DNA of 64,000 bases from G963662905 sp965230045 (lineage in GTDB: Bacteria > Bacteroidota > Bacteroidia > Bacteroidales > WRLA01). Below, piece after piece: positions 46,001 to 54,346 of the stretch. Both the position numbers and the translations under genes were made by a program. Positions within the stretch are counted from its first letter, which is position 1; each line of letters opens with the position of its first letter. Below the pieces are notes generated by a model. That model was not told the origin of the DNA. It searched no databases and saw nothing but the letters and a program-made list of their open reading frames with translations. The DNA lies in NCBI GenBank assembly GCA_965230045.1, contig OZ245940.1:1054001-1118000 (forward strand), given 5' to 3'.

Positions 46001-46669
46001 ATGCCAAAGATTATACCATTAGAAGCCGGTAATTTTTACCATATATACAATCATGGCGTGGGAGGCCGCAACCTTTTTCGCGAAAAAGGGAATTACGAAC
46101 ATTTTCTAAGGCAGTACCGTAAGTATATCGATCCGGTAGTTGATACCTACGCCTGGGCCTTGATGCCCAACCATTTCCATTGGTTGGTGCGGGTTAAGGA
46201 GGATGTTGGTGGTTTAGAAATTACTCCTGACAGGTCTGCTGGTGGGTCTGTTAGTGCTGGGAGGCGGGAGTCTGCCCAGGCGGTCAGGGGCGAGTCTGGC
46301 AGACCTGTCAGGAGTAAGCCCATCCACCAACATTTTTCGAATTTTTTTAATTCTTATACCAAGGCCTTTAATAAATATTACAACACCTACGGGACCCTCT
46401 TCGAGCGGCCTTTTCGCAGGAAGTTGGTTGATAGCGAAGCCTACCGCAACCGCTTGCTGGTGTATGTCCACAACAATCCGGTGATCCACGGTTTTTGCAG
46501 GCATCCTTTGGAGTATAGCTGGACTTCATACATTAATTATATGAAGGACAATCCAAGCGAAATGCAGCGCGAAGTAATCGAAGACTGGTTTGGCGGCAAG
46601 GCCAATTTCAAATATATGCATGGGGAGGAGCTGGCCGAAAGACCATCATTTGAACCATTTTGGGATTAA
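46001..46669 (+). CDS. RAYT (REP-associated tyrosine transposase, Y1_Tnp family), full copy
   Basis: The 222-aa protein has FYHIYNHGVGGRNLF near residue 12, PNHFHWLVRV near 52-61 (HUH metal site) and FNSYTKAFNKYYNTYGTLF near 113-131 (catalytic Tyr). FRRKLVDSEAYRNRLLVYVH then HNNPVIHGFCRHPLEYSWTS completes the family pattern. RAYTs cut and move REP palindromes, and many are single-copy and domesticated. Unusually, residues about 75-105 (TPDRSAGGSVSAGRR to GRPVRSKP) are encoded between 17-bp inverted repeats. It lies 119 bp upstream of cas6. Confidence 0.88.
   Translation: MPKIIPLEAGNFYHIYNHGVGGRNLFREKGNYEHFLRQYRKYIDPVVDTYAWALMPNHFHWLVRVKEDVGGLEITPDRSAGGSVSAGRRESAQAVRGESGRPVRSKPIHQHFSNFFNSYTKAFNKYYNTYGTLFERPFRRKLVDSEAYRNRLLVYVHNNPVIHGFCRHPLEYSWTSYINYMKDNPSEMQREVIEDWFGGKANFKYMHGEELAERPSFEPFWD
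46223..46315. repeat. In-frame palindromic insertion inside the RAYT gene
   Basis: ACTCCTGACAGGTCTGC (46223-46239) and its exact reverse complement GCAGACCTGTCAGGAGT (46299-46315) flank 59 bp. The arms encode part of a Gly/Ser/Arg-rich segment of the protein that other RAYTs, such as the one at 53087, lack. Copies 1 and 2 retain only the left arm. Confidence 0.75.
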
Positions 46670-46788
46670 AAACAAAAAAAAGGAAGAAAAAATTAAAATG
46701 CAAAATAGTTGCACTTTTGGGTTGTAGGTTTGTGGCGTGTGATGGATTGAATGAATTATGATGATAAACGAATATAAATACCAATCGA

Positions 46789-47460
46789 ATGAAAATTAAA
46801 TTAAGGATTAGCGAAAACACCAGTCCGGTGCCTTTTATGCACCAGCATATGCTCACGGGCGTAATTCATAAATGGCTGGGCGAGAACAAAGAACATGGAG
46901 AAGTGTCGCTCTATAGTTTTTCAAGGCTTGCGCCGGGCAAAAAAGTGAAAGACCATTTAAGCTTTGAAGGCGGGGCCTGCTTTTTTGTGAGTGCCTGGGA
47001 TAAGGATTTTATTAAAAACCTCATGGAAGGCATCATGAACGACCGGAAATTATTTTGTGGCATGGAGGTGCAGGAAATCATGCTGTTGAATGATCCTGAC
47101 TTGGAAAAACGGGACATTTTTCTTCCGGCCAGTCCGGTTTTGATCAAAAGGCGCGAGGAGGACAAGATGCACTATTATTTTTATGATAGCCCGGAAGCAA
47201 CAGCATTGCTCACCGAAACGATGCACTATAAAATGAAAAAGGCCGGTTTGCCTTATGAGCCCGATCTGGAAATTTCTTTCGATCAAAGCGACCCGAGGAA
47301 AGGCAGCAAAATGGTTTCCTATAAAAAGGGCGAACACATTATTAAAAACCGCGCCAGTTGGTGCCGGCTGCAGATCAAAGGCAGTGCCCAAAGCAAGCTT
47401 TTTGCCTGGAACTGCGGTGTGGGAAATTCGACCGGAATTGGGTTTGGTGCTGTGGAGTGA
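46789..47460 (+). CDS. cas6: CRISPR pre-crRNA endoribonuclease Cas6
   Basis: The 223-aa protein starts MKIKLRISENTSPVPFMHQH and ends with the glycine-rich RNA-binding loop NCGVGNSTGIGFGAVE, the hallmark of Cas6 ferredoxin-like proteins. The His in FMHQHMLTG near residue 18-20 is a candidate for catalysis. It cuts the repeat transcript to give crRNAs. It is the first cas gene of the cluster and 70 bp before the cas5-like gene. The downstream array repeat ends GAATTGAAAT, typical of Cas6-processed type I repeats. Confidence 0.9.
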   Translation: MKIKLRISENTSPVPFMHQHMLTGVIHKWLGENKEHGEVSLYSFSRLAPGKKVKDHLSFEGGACFFVSAWDKDFIKNLMEGIMNDRKLFCGMEVQEIMLLNDPDLEKRDIFLPASPVLIKRREEDKMHYYFYDSPEATALLTETMHYKMKKAGLPYEPDLEISFDQSDPRKGSKMVSYKKGEHIIKNRASWCRLQIKGSAQSKLFAWNCGVGNSTGIGFGAVE

Positions 47461-47530
47461 GGGGAGATGGAAAAGAGAATGACACCAAAAAAAAGATGAA
47501 AATTTTGATAGAATTTAATAAAGTAAAATT

Positions 47531-48076
47531 ATGTTATATGTAGTAAAGTACTCGGGTCCATTTGGTTTTATAAAGCCGTGGACGGCTGTGAGGGATGGGA
47601 AAACATTCAGTCAACAATTTCTTACGCCATCAATTATTGAGGGAATAAGGCAAAAGCTGGAAGTAAATGCCATCAATAGGCATAAGTTGGTTTATTCTTC
47701 AATAAGTGTACAACAGGAAAGAACGCAAACACGAGGATGGACCAAGAAAACCCAACAAAAAATGATGGTACGAAAACAGTCAATCCTTGAACGTGGAGTA
47801 ATGATCAATCCTATTCTTTATTTAGCTTTCACGACGGATGAAGAAGCTCAAAAAAGTGCCAGGCAACATATTTGTTTGTGCCGAAACGAGGATCTAATGT
47901 GGCCTGACTCTAAAGTAGTTCAAATGGATGATATGGAGTTTGACTTATTAACTGGGTTTGAGTTGCGATTTGGTGAAAATGAAAAATCGTTTTTGGTTGG
48001 TTTTAATCGGTTTGATAAAGCAAAACCAATGTACGGGTGGTTGGAAATTACGGGCAAACCAGTAAGTGGAATGTAA
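47531..48076 (+). CDS. cas5: Cas5-like RAMP protein
   Basis: The 181-aa protein has an N-terminal block VVKYSGPFGFIKPWTAVRDG then TFSQQFLTPSIIEGIRQKL, which resembles the Cas5 pattern (GPxAxFxRP...TPSAIxGIL). This is followed by VRKQSILERGVMINPILYLA, comparable to the second Cas5 strand. No known Cas5 subtype matches fully, so the call rests on pattern plus position between cas6 and cas3. It would cap the crRNA 5' handle in the Cascade complex. The stop overlaps the cas3 start by one base (TAATG), so translation is coupled. Confidence 0.65.
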   Translation: MLYVVKYSGPFGFIKPWTAVRDGKTFSQQFLTPSIIEGIRQKLEVNAINRHKLVYSSISVQQERTQTRGWTKKTQQKMMVRKQSILERGVMINPILYLAFTTDEEAQKSARQHICLCRNEDLMWPDSKVVQMDDMEFDLLTGFELRFGENEKSFLVGFNRFDKAKPMYGWLEITGKPVSGM

Positions 48077-50217
48077 TGGGTAAACTTGACAGTATATTAG
48101 CCAAAGGAGACGATAAAGGACGAGTTACGCTGGTGCAACATTTAACTGAAGTAGCTCAGCTCGCTGAAAAGGTAGCGCAAAATATGGGATTGGATACATC
48201 GATTGCAAGAAAAGGGGCAATATTGCATGATTTGGGTAAAGCAAGCCCAATTTTTCAGAACACCTTGAAGAAGAGCTTTCAGCGACCTCCAGGTTTTTTA
48301 TTTCGACATGAATTGGCTTCGCTTTTCTTTATTTCAATATTGAATGAGGAAGAAAAATATCCAGTTATTGAAATGATTGTGGCTCATCATAAATCTATTT
48401 ATAAGGATGCGGGAGGAAAAGGATTACTTGATTTAGATGAAAATGATCCTGAAGTTTTTGAAAGGCATATCAGAGATTTTGATGTTTGGAGTAAAGACGC
48501 ACATTTAATATTGGAGCATTTTGGCATAATAACAAAACCTATCTCTGTTGATCAAGCTAAAGAGAGTTTCTATGAAGTGATTGATTACTGTCTGTCTCAA
48601 AAGTATGGTTATTCCAAATGGAAAGGGGTTTTAATTGCGGCAGACCATTTAGCTTCTGCTATGAGCGGCTACGTTAAGCCTTTGGAGAAGAAACTTTTTG
48701 TTGTGCCTGATTTGAATTATTATCACTCCAGAAAAAGTGATTTATATCCCTTATCGTTGATTTCGACAGACGATATGCGCAAGCATACAGTGGTAACAGC
48801 GCCAACCGGAGCAGGAAAAACAGACTTTCTTATTCGTCGCTGCAAGGGGCGTGTGTTTTACACCCTGCCTTTTCAAGCGTCAATCAATGCCATGTATGAA
48901 CGAATTAAAGGCGATTTGAAAAATACAAATGCCGATGTCCGCTTGTTACATGCAGCTTCTAGTATCAAGTTGGAGAATGGAACTGTTGAGGAAAAAATAC
49001 TTCAGCGCCATATTGGAGCTTCGGTTAAAGTGCTGACCCCACACCAAATGGCATCATTGGTATTTGGAACCAAAGGCTATGAAGCAATGATTGCCGATAT
49101 TAAAGGCTGTGATATTATACTTGATGAAATACATACTTATTCTGAAATAACTCAATCTATAGTTTTAAAAATTGTTGAAATTCTATGCAATATCGGTTGT
49201 CGAGTTCATATTGGAACGGCTACCATGCCTACGGTTTTTTACGACCAGCTAGTTGTTTTACTTGGAGGTTGTGAAAATATTTATGAGGTTAAGCTAGCTG
49301 AAGATGTGCTAGACACCTTCAACAGGCATATAGTATACAAAGCTGAAGCACTGGATTCCTTAAGCAAAGTTATTGACAATGCCCTTCAGCAAAATCAAAG
49401 AATTATAATGGTTTGCAATCAGGTGAAACGGGCTCAATCTCTTTATAGTGATTTATCCGAAAAGTATCCTAATGTTGAAAAAATGCTGGTGCATAGTAGA
49501 TTCAAGCGAGGCCAGAGAAGTCAACTTGAATCCGACCTTCAAAATACTTTCAATAATAGCAGCCAAGCTTGTTTGGTGGTTTCAACACAAGTTGTGGAAG
49601 TAAGCCTGGATATTAGTTTTGACATGATGATTACCGAATGTGCACCAATTGATGCATTGATTCAGCGCTTTGGCCGGGTCAATCGCAAACGTTCAAAAGA
49701 AACGATTGGTCACTTTAAGCCTATATATGTGCTTTCGCCGCCGGCTGAAAAAGGCGATGCATTACCTTATAAGCTGGATGTTTTGCAACGAACCTATGGG
49801 GTTTTGCCTAACGGTAATTTAATGAAAGAGAGGGAGGCGCAAACAATGATTGATGCGGTTTACCCGTCTATTGAATTTGTTAACATTGACTTGAATGCCG
49901 TTTTTAAAGATGGAAAATGGGCGATTAAAAAACTTTGGCATAACTCTAAATCCGCTCTTCTGGAAACGCTGGATATTGATTCTGTGGCCTGCATTGAAGA
50001 AGCAGACAGGGAAGCTTACGAATCAGCGGCTTACGGGCAGCAAGCCAAAATGGAAATTCCGGTTTCGTATCGTTCTGTGGGCTATCGGGGATTAGATAAG
50101 TCGATAAATGGCTCAAAACCTTTTATCATTCCATCGAAGGCATACGATGATGAATTAGGCTTTCTGACTGAATTTGCAAAGCCTGAGTTTTATGATGTTT
50201 CATTACAGTTACTTTAA
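48076..50217 (+). CDS. cas3: CRISPR-associated helicase-nuclease Cas3 (HD + DEAD/H)
   Basis: The protein is about 713 aa from the ATG at 48076 (MGKLDSILAKGDDKGRVTLV). The HD nuclease domain has QHLTEVAQLAEK, ILHDLGKASPIFQ (HD pair) and IVAHHKSIYKDAGG. The helicase has TAPTGAGKTDFLIRR (Walker A), IILDEIHTYSEI (DExH box), IGTATMP (motif III), STQVVEVSLDISFDMMI (motif V) and QRFGRVNRKR (motif VI). It is recruited by Cascade to degrade target DNA. It is coupled to cas5 by a one-base overlap. Its position between cas5 and the large subunit gene is unusual. Confidence 0.95.
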   Translation: MGKLDSILAKGDDKGRVTLVQHLTEVAQLAEKVAQNMGLDTSIARKGAILHDLGKASPIFQNTLKKSFQRPPGFLFRHELASLFFISILNEEEKYPVIEMIVAHHKSIYKDAGGKGLLDLDENDPEVFERHIRDFDVWSKDAHLILEHFGIITKPISVDQAKESFYEVIDYCLSQKYGYSKWKGVLIAADHLASAMSGYVKPLEKKLFVVPDLNYYHSRKSDLYPLSLISTDDMRKHTVVTAPTGAGKTDFLIRRCKGRVFYTLPFQASINAMYERIKGDLKNTNADVRLLHAASSIKLENGTVEEKILQRHIGASVKVLTPHQMASLVFGTKGYEAMIADIKGCDIILDEIHTYSEITQSIVLKIVEILCNIGCRVHIGTATMPTVFYDQLVVLLGGCENIYEVKLAEDVLDTFNRHIVYKAEALDSLSKVIDNALQQNQRIIMVCNQVKRAQSLYSDLSEKYPNVEKMLVHSRFKRGQRSQLESDLQNTFNNSSQACLVVSTQVVEVSLDISFDMMITECAPIDALIQRFGRVNRKRSKETIGHFKPIYVLSPPAEKGDALPYKLDVLQRTYGVLPNGNLMKEREAQTMIDAVYPSIEFVNIDLNAVFKDGKWAIKKLWHNSKSALLETLDIDSVACIEEADREAYESAAYGQQAKMEIPVSYRSVGYRGLDKSINGSKPFIIPSKAYDDELGFLTEFAKPEFYDVSLQLL

Positions 50218-50228
50218 ATACAAAAGAT

Positions 50229-51542
50229 ATGATAGCAGCAAATATTGGGAAAATATTCCTGGATGCTTACAATGAAAAGTTTAACATTAATTACTCTGCA
50301 AAAGAGTTCTTTGTTGAGAAGTACTACGAGGTTTTTTTTAACCACAATAAGTACATGATGTCTGCCGGTAATTCTCCATTAGAAAATCCCAAAATTAGTT
50401 GGAATAAAATGAGGATTGGGCAGAAACCTTATGAAACGGTTGGACAAAGAAATGAACGATTTGCTAAAACTGTTGAAAAGATTGATTCAGGGCCGCCCGA
50501 TGCTAGTATTGCTATTGGTTTTCCAACGTTGGATATATCTGCTACCACATCTGGGCAAGTAACAAATCTTGACCTACCCATAGAGACGGATGATATTTAT
50601 TTGTCATGGATTGGAAGTGGTTTTGGAATAGGTGTTCAAAGCGGATTATCACTTCTGTTCAGCAACAAGCAAATTTTACTCGACCTTTTCGATGGCTGGC
50701 AGATTTATCGGGATTATTTAAACAAGACTCCGGGCCTTAGAGGTAACCAAATCAATACATGGAACGGGCAATGGATTGCGCATCGTTACAACAGATTTAC
50801 CTATGATAAAGCTGATCCGACAGCTTCATTCAACCCCTTTGGGTTAATGAAAGATGGTGGGATGGAGGTGAGCACCCAATCTTGGACAAAAGCTTTAGTT
50901 GGTATAGCGCGCAATTATCCAGACACTTCCTTAACAGCTTATGTATATAGTCTGGGGCAAATGAATATAACAGTTGGATTTGTTCCGTTTGAATTACCTC
51001 GTATTCGGCAACCATTTGAGCTTTATAACAAGTACTTCGGAACAACTGAAAGAGGGCAAGTTGAGCATTTGTTTGGAACGGCTATAGGTTTTACAAAAGC
51101 TTGCCAAATGGGAGCGATTGGTGTTAATGCGCTTGAACCAAAAGGTTTTAGAAGCTCATTTGAAAAGGGTGTGATTCCGAAATATAATCCAGAGAATGAA
51201 GAAAAGACAGTTAATTTTAATACTTATCAAATATGGTTATTAGCTATGTTGAATAATGAACAATTATGGGGAAAGGCGCAGCAGATTGCGACTACCCTGA
51301 ACACTTACTCTTTAAGTGACACGAAAGCTAAAAAAGTTAAAAGTCAACAGGTGGCGAATTTATTGACATCAGTGAATAAAAAGCAATTTATTGAAGCGTT
51401 GATTAATATTGTAGAGGGAAGTCCTGAAATAAATCAATTGGCCGAAATTGCAGAAATCATTCACAATATGCCAATCGACAATGTACCTTACTTCTTAACT
51501 TTAATTCGCTTTCATTACGCAGTAGTAAATAAAACCCTTTAA
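50229..51542 (+). CDS. Probable Cas8-like Cascade large subunit (divergent)
   Basis: I do not recognise a named family in this 437-aa protein. It lies 11 bp after cas3 and 11 bp before cas7, the place and size expected of the Cas8 large subunit that reads the PAM. Visible features are a mixed alpha/beta N-terminal 220 aa (DIYLSWIGSGFGIGVQSGLS, GNQINTWNGQWIAHRYNRF) and a helical C-terminus (QIWLLAMLNNEQLWGKAQQI; SPEINQLAEIAEIIHNM), consistent with a fused small-subunit-like helical domain. The paired CxxC motifs of Cst1-type Cas8 are absent. The call is by context. Confidence 0.6.
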   Translation: MIAANIGKIFLDAYNEKFNINYSAKEFFVEKYYEVFFNHNKYMMSAGNSPLENPKISWNKMRIGQKPYETVGQRNERFAKTVEKIDSGPPDASIAIGFPTLDISATTSGQVTNLDLPIETDDIYLSWIGSGFGIGVQSGLSLLFSNKQILLDLFDGWQIYRDYLNKTPGLRGNQINTWNGQWIAHRYNRFTYDKADPTASFNPFGLMKDGGMEVSTQSWTKALVGIARNYPDTSLTAYVYSLGQMNITVGFVPFELPRIRQPFELYNKYFGTTERGQVEHLFGTAIGFTKACQMGAIGVNALEPKGFRSSFEKGVIPKYNPENEEKTVNFNTYQIWLLAMLNNEQLWGKAQQIATTLNTYSLSDTKAKKVKSQQVANLLTSVNKKQFIEALINIVEGSPEINQLAEIAEIIHNMPIDNVPYFLTLIRFHYAVVNKTL

Positions 51543-51553
51543 AATTAGTAACT

Positions 51554-52606
51554 ATGAATCCCTACATTTATTTAAGAGCGTTAAAACACGCTGAACACAC
51601 TGTTTTTTGTGTGCAAGATGGACAGAAGACTTTTTTTGATTCTCAGTTTAATAGAGTAGTTGCCTATTCCAGTGGGCAACAAGTGAAACGGTCGATTCTT
51701 GATTCGCTCACTTCAAATTTGAATGTTCAAATGGCTCCTGTTACATTCAATTATAAGGTAAATGCGAAAAAAGAGTTAGAAAACAAAGAGCCTTGGTCTC
51801 CCTGCGATCCGGCATATGTTGATCAGTTGCTTGGTGGTTGGATGCGTGCTGGTGATGGTGTCACGGTGAAGCGTCGAAGCCCTTTGTCTATTTCCGCCAT
51901 GCGCCCAATTCATCCATTATTAGCTGGAACTGATAGAGAGAACCTTACATTTGATAGAAGTGATAAGCCGGACAGGCATCCTGTAAATGTTAGAATGGGA
52001 GATAAATTATTGACAAATGAAGAAATAGATGAATTCTTATCTACCAATAATCGTACACTGCCTCGCAGAAATTGGATTCCTGATAATGTCCGGACTGGAG
52101 GACTTTTTGTATATGATATAGCTATAGATCTTCGAACACTTTTTTCTGTTTCAACTAATCAACATGAGCCAGAATTGAAAAAAGATAAAATTGAGAATTT
52201 GATAGAGGCTGGTTGGGTTGAAAGCGAAAACGTATTTGGTAAATGCCTGGTGCTTCCAAAAGAGGAGCGTTTAAAAGTGATTCCGGCCTTGGCAAGTGCC
52301 CTGATAAATTGGCGCATAACATCGAATCAAGCCCGTACATTTAGTCTGATGGAAACTTTGGCTATCGCAATCAGTGATAATGCTAATAAATTAGCAGGAG
52401 CTATCCGTGCTAAATTGATCGAGGATGGTGAAAAACCCAAGGCAAAACCAATTATTGATGAAACAGCAGGAGCTGATGTGTTTGTGGCTTTGCCATGCTC
52501 TAACTATATAGTTACAGTTAATGAGAGTGCAGATGCTCTCGAAAAAGCAGAACAACGGCTTGTTGAATTGATGTCAGCCTTTGATTACGAGAAACAATTA
52601 GGATAG
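51554..52606 (+). CDS. cas7: Cas7-family Cascade backbone protein
   Basis: This is a 350-aa protein. The N-terminal segment YIYLRALKHAEHTVFCVQDG then VAYSSGQQVKRSILDSL has the Cas7 pattern of a first ferredoxin strand followed by a SG-x(2)-KR helix. TGGLFVYDIAIDLRTLF and SALINWRITSNQARTFSLME resemble later core elements. Cas7 coats the crRNA spacer. The length is larger than minimal Cas7 and similar to DevR/Cst2-type members. It is adjacent to the cas8-like gene and followed 26 bp later by an unknown gene. Confidence 0.75.
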   Translation: MNPYIYLRALKHAEHTVFCVQDGQKTFFDSQFNRVVAYSSGQQVKRSILDSLTSNLNVQMAPVTFNYKVNAKKELENKEPWSPCDPAYVDQLLGGWMRAGDGVTVKRRSPLSISAMRPIHPLLAGTDRENLTFDRSDKPDRHPVNVRMGDKLLTNEEIDEFLSTNNRTLPRRNWIPDNVRTGGLFVYDIAIDLRTLFSVSTNQHEPELKKDKIENLIEAGWVESENVFGKCLVLPKEERLKVIPALASALINWRITSNQARTFSLMETLAIAISDNANKLAGAIRAKLIEDGEKPKAKPIIDETAGADVFVALPCSNYIVTVNESADALEKAEQRLVELMSAFDYEKQLG

Positions 52607-52632
52607 TTTTTATCTGTCAAAGGCTTGTGTTT

Positions 52633-53082
52633 ATGCAAACCTACATCAACCAATTAATTGAAGACCTGGAGCGGGTGGCGCATGATCCGCCTGCTCCTCC
52701 TTATATTGAGCCGCCGCCGCATATGGCCGAAACGCCTGATCTGGCAGAGCTGGCGCTTTCGCCTTTTATAACCATCGAAGAGCTGACGGGGATCAGCGAA
52801 GAGGTTTTTCCAATGGAATATCAATTGAGCAGCGATCAGATAAAGCAGGTAATCGAAGCTATCTTCAAGGTATTTGCTGCATTAAACATTGAGGTGGTGG
52901 ACATCCCGGAAGGCATACCGCCAGAGCAGCTATATTTTGCCCTTACTTTTAGCTGGGACGAATATGTGCAGCACCTGCCCACTGCCGGCATGGATTTGGA
53001 ACTCTGCTCCGGCGATCCCCAAACCTGTGTGTATGGAGAATACTGCGATTGTTTCGAGGGATTTGATGAAGAAATAGAATGA
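52633..53082 (+). CDS. Unknown acidic protein with C-terminal Cys motif inside the cas operon
   Basis: The roughly 149-aa protein is read from the ATG at 52633 (MQTYINQLIEDLERVAHDPP). It has a proline-rich stretch (PPAPPYIEPPPHMAE), a helical middle (LSSDQIKQVIEAIFKVFAAL) and a Cys cluster ELCSGDPQTCVYGEYCDCF (C-x6-C-x4-C-x-C) at the end, followed by an acidic tail. I do not recognise the family. The Cys cluster could bind a metal. It lies 26 bp after cas7 and 4 bp before a RAYT gene, in the same direction, so it is in the cas transcript, either as a cas accessory or as cargo brought with the RAYT. Confidence 0.7.
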   Translation: MQTYINQLIEDLERVAHDPPAPPYIEPPPHMAETPDLAELALSPFITIEELTGISEEVFPMEYQLSSDQIKQVIEAIFKVFAALNIEVVDIPEGIPPEQLYFALTFSWDEYVQHLPTAGMDLELCSGDPQTCVYGEYCDCFEGFDEEIE

Positions 53083-53086
53083 GGTT

Positions 53087-53839
53087 ATGGCTGAAAAAAA
53101 ACTTCCGCTTCAGGCAGATGGTATATATCATATATACAACAGGGGTATTAATGGTTGTGCTTTGTTTCGCGAAGAAAGCAATTACGAACATTTCCTAAGG
53201 CTGGTAGCAAAGCATATAGTGCCCATTGCCCGTATTTATGCATGGGTTTTAATGGGAAACCATTTTCATATGCTACTGCGCATAAAATCTGCAGCTTATT
53301 TGCAGGCATTTTATGATGAGCAGGTGAAGGAGGGTGTTTGCAGTCCAATGGCGCTTGAACAAAGGATTAACAGGCAGTTTTCCAATCTTTTTAATGCGTA
53401 TTCCAAGGCATTTAATAAAAAATACCAGCGTACGGGAAGCCTGTTTGAGCATGGCTTTAGGCGGAAATTGGTTGAAAACGATGCCTATGCCCGGCAGCTT
53501 ATTCTTTATCTCCACAATAACCCGGTTCGACATGGATTTTGCAGCCGGGCTGTTGAATATCCGTGGACGTCCTATATGCTGATGCTGTCGGAAAAGGACC
53601 ATTGGACTGATGCAAAAACAGCCTTGTCATATTTTAATAATAGGGAGGAGTTTATAGGTTTTCATCATCAATTGAGCCTACATTATACTTCGAATCGCCG
53701 TAAAACACCAAACCTTCATCCACCACCAAACCTTCATCCACCACTAAACCTTCAAGGTTTTCAAAACCTTGAAGGTTTTATGGTGTTGGATGAAGGTTTT
53801 AATGGAGAAGGTTTTAAAAATTTAATGTTTGACGAATAA
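53087..53839 (+). CDS. Second RAYT transposase, with REP-like palindrome encoded at its 3' end
   Basis: The 250-aa protein has GIYHIYNRGINGCALF, GNHFHMLLRIKS (HUH pair), NAYSKAFNKKYQRTGSLFEH (catalytic Tyr) and FRRKLVENDAYARQLILYLH then NNPVRHGFC. These match the RAYT family, and it is distinct from the copy at 46001 (about 45% identical by eye). The last ~45 residues (NLHPPPNLHPPLNLQGFQNL and LDEGFNGEGF) are encoded by repeats and a palindrome and are not part of the usual protein. It sits between the unknown gene and cas4, 9 bp before the cas4 start. Confidence 0.88.
   Translation: MAEKKLPLQADGIYHIYNRGINGCALFREESNYEHFLRLVAKHIVPIARIYAWVLMGNHFHMLLRIKSAAYLQAFYDEQVKEGVCSPMALEQRINRQFSNLFNAYSKAFNKKYQRTGSLFEHGFRRKLVENDAYARQLILYLHNNPVRHGFCSRAVEYPWTSYMLMLSEKDHWTDAKTALSYFNNREEFIGFHHQLSLHYTSNRRKTPNLHPPPNLHPPLNLQGFQNLEGFMVLDEGFNGEGFKNLMFDE
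53710..53799. repeat. REP-like nested palindrome in the 3' end of the RAYT gene
   Basis: The core arms AAACCTTCAAGGTTTT (53746-53761) and AAAACCTTGAAGGTTT (53763-53778) are perfect inverted repeats around one base. Outer arms AAACCTTCATCCACCAC (53710 and again 53728) face GGTGTTGGATGAAGGTTT (53782-53799), with two mismatches. This could fold into a long hairpin in DNA or mRNA. Confidence 0.8.
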
Positions 53840-54346
53840 ACCAATAAAATGCAGATAACAGGAACGCATTTTAATTATTACCAGGTATGCCATAGGAAAT
53901 TGTGGCTTTTTGCCAACGGGCTGCAAATGGAAAGCACGTCGGATTTGGTAACGGAAGGCCGTTTGATACATGAGTATTCGTATAAACGGAGAAGTGATAA
54001 ATTTCAGGAAATAGCCATTGATGGAATCAAGATAGACCTTAAATCCGCAAGAAATAATTTATTGAGCTAAAAAATGTTTTTGGCGCAGAAATTTCTCAAG
54101 TAAGGGCAATAAATTGATACTTTTTATTCCATTGGGCATACATTTTACTGCAACAGGGGCAATTGTTTATAGCCTTTTGAATGTGGCTTGCTTTTTTTTT
54201 GATGCCGTAAAAATCCCAATCAATGCCAAAAACACATTGCGTTCCGTAAGACGCACATAATTAATAGATTACTAAATTTTTACTCTAAATTTTCAGGCAT
54301 ACCACTCCCGGCAGCTCTGGAAAAAAGCCGTGAAAGCCAGGGGTAT

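Noticed and set aside
50229..51542. Assigning this protein to Cst1-type Cas8
   Set aside because: The paired CxxC motifs of that family are absent, so only a context-based Cas8-like call is made.
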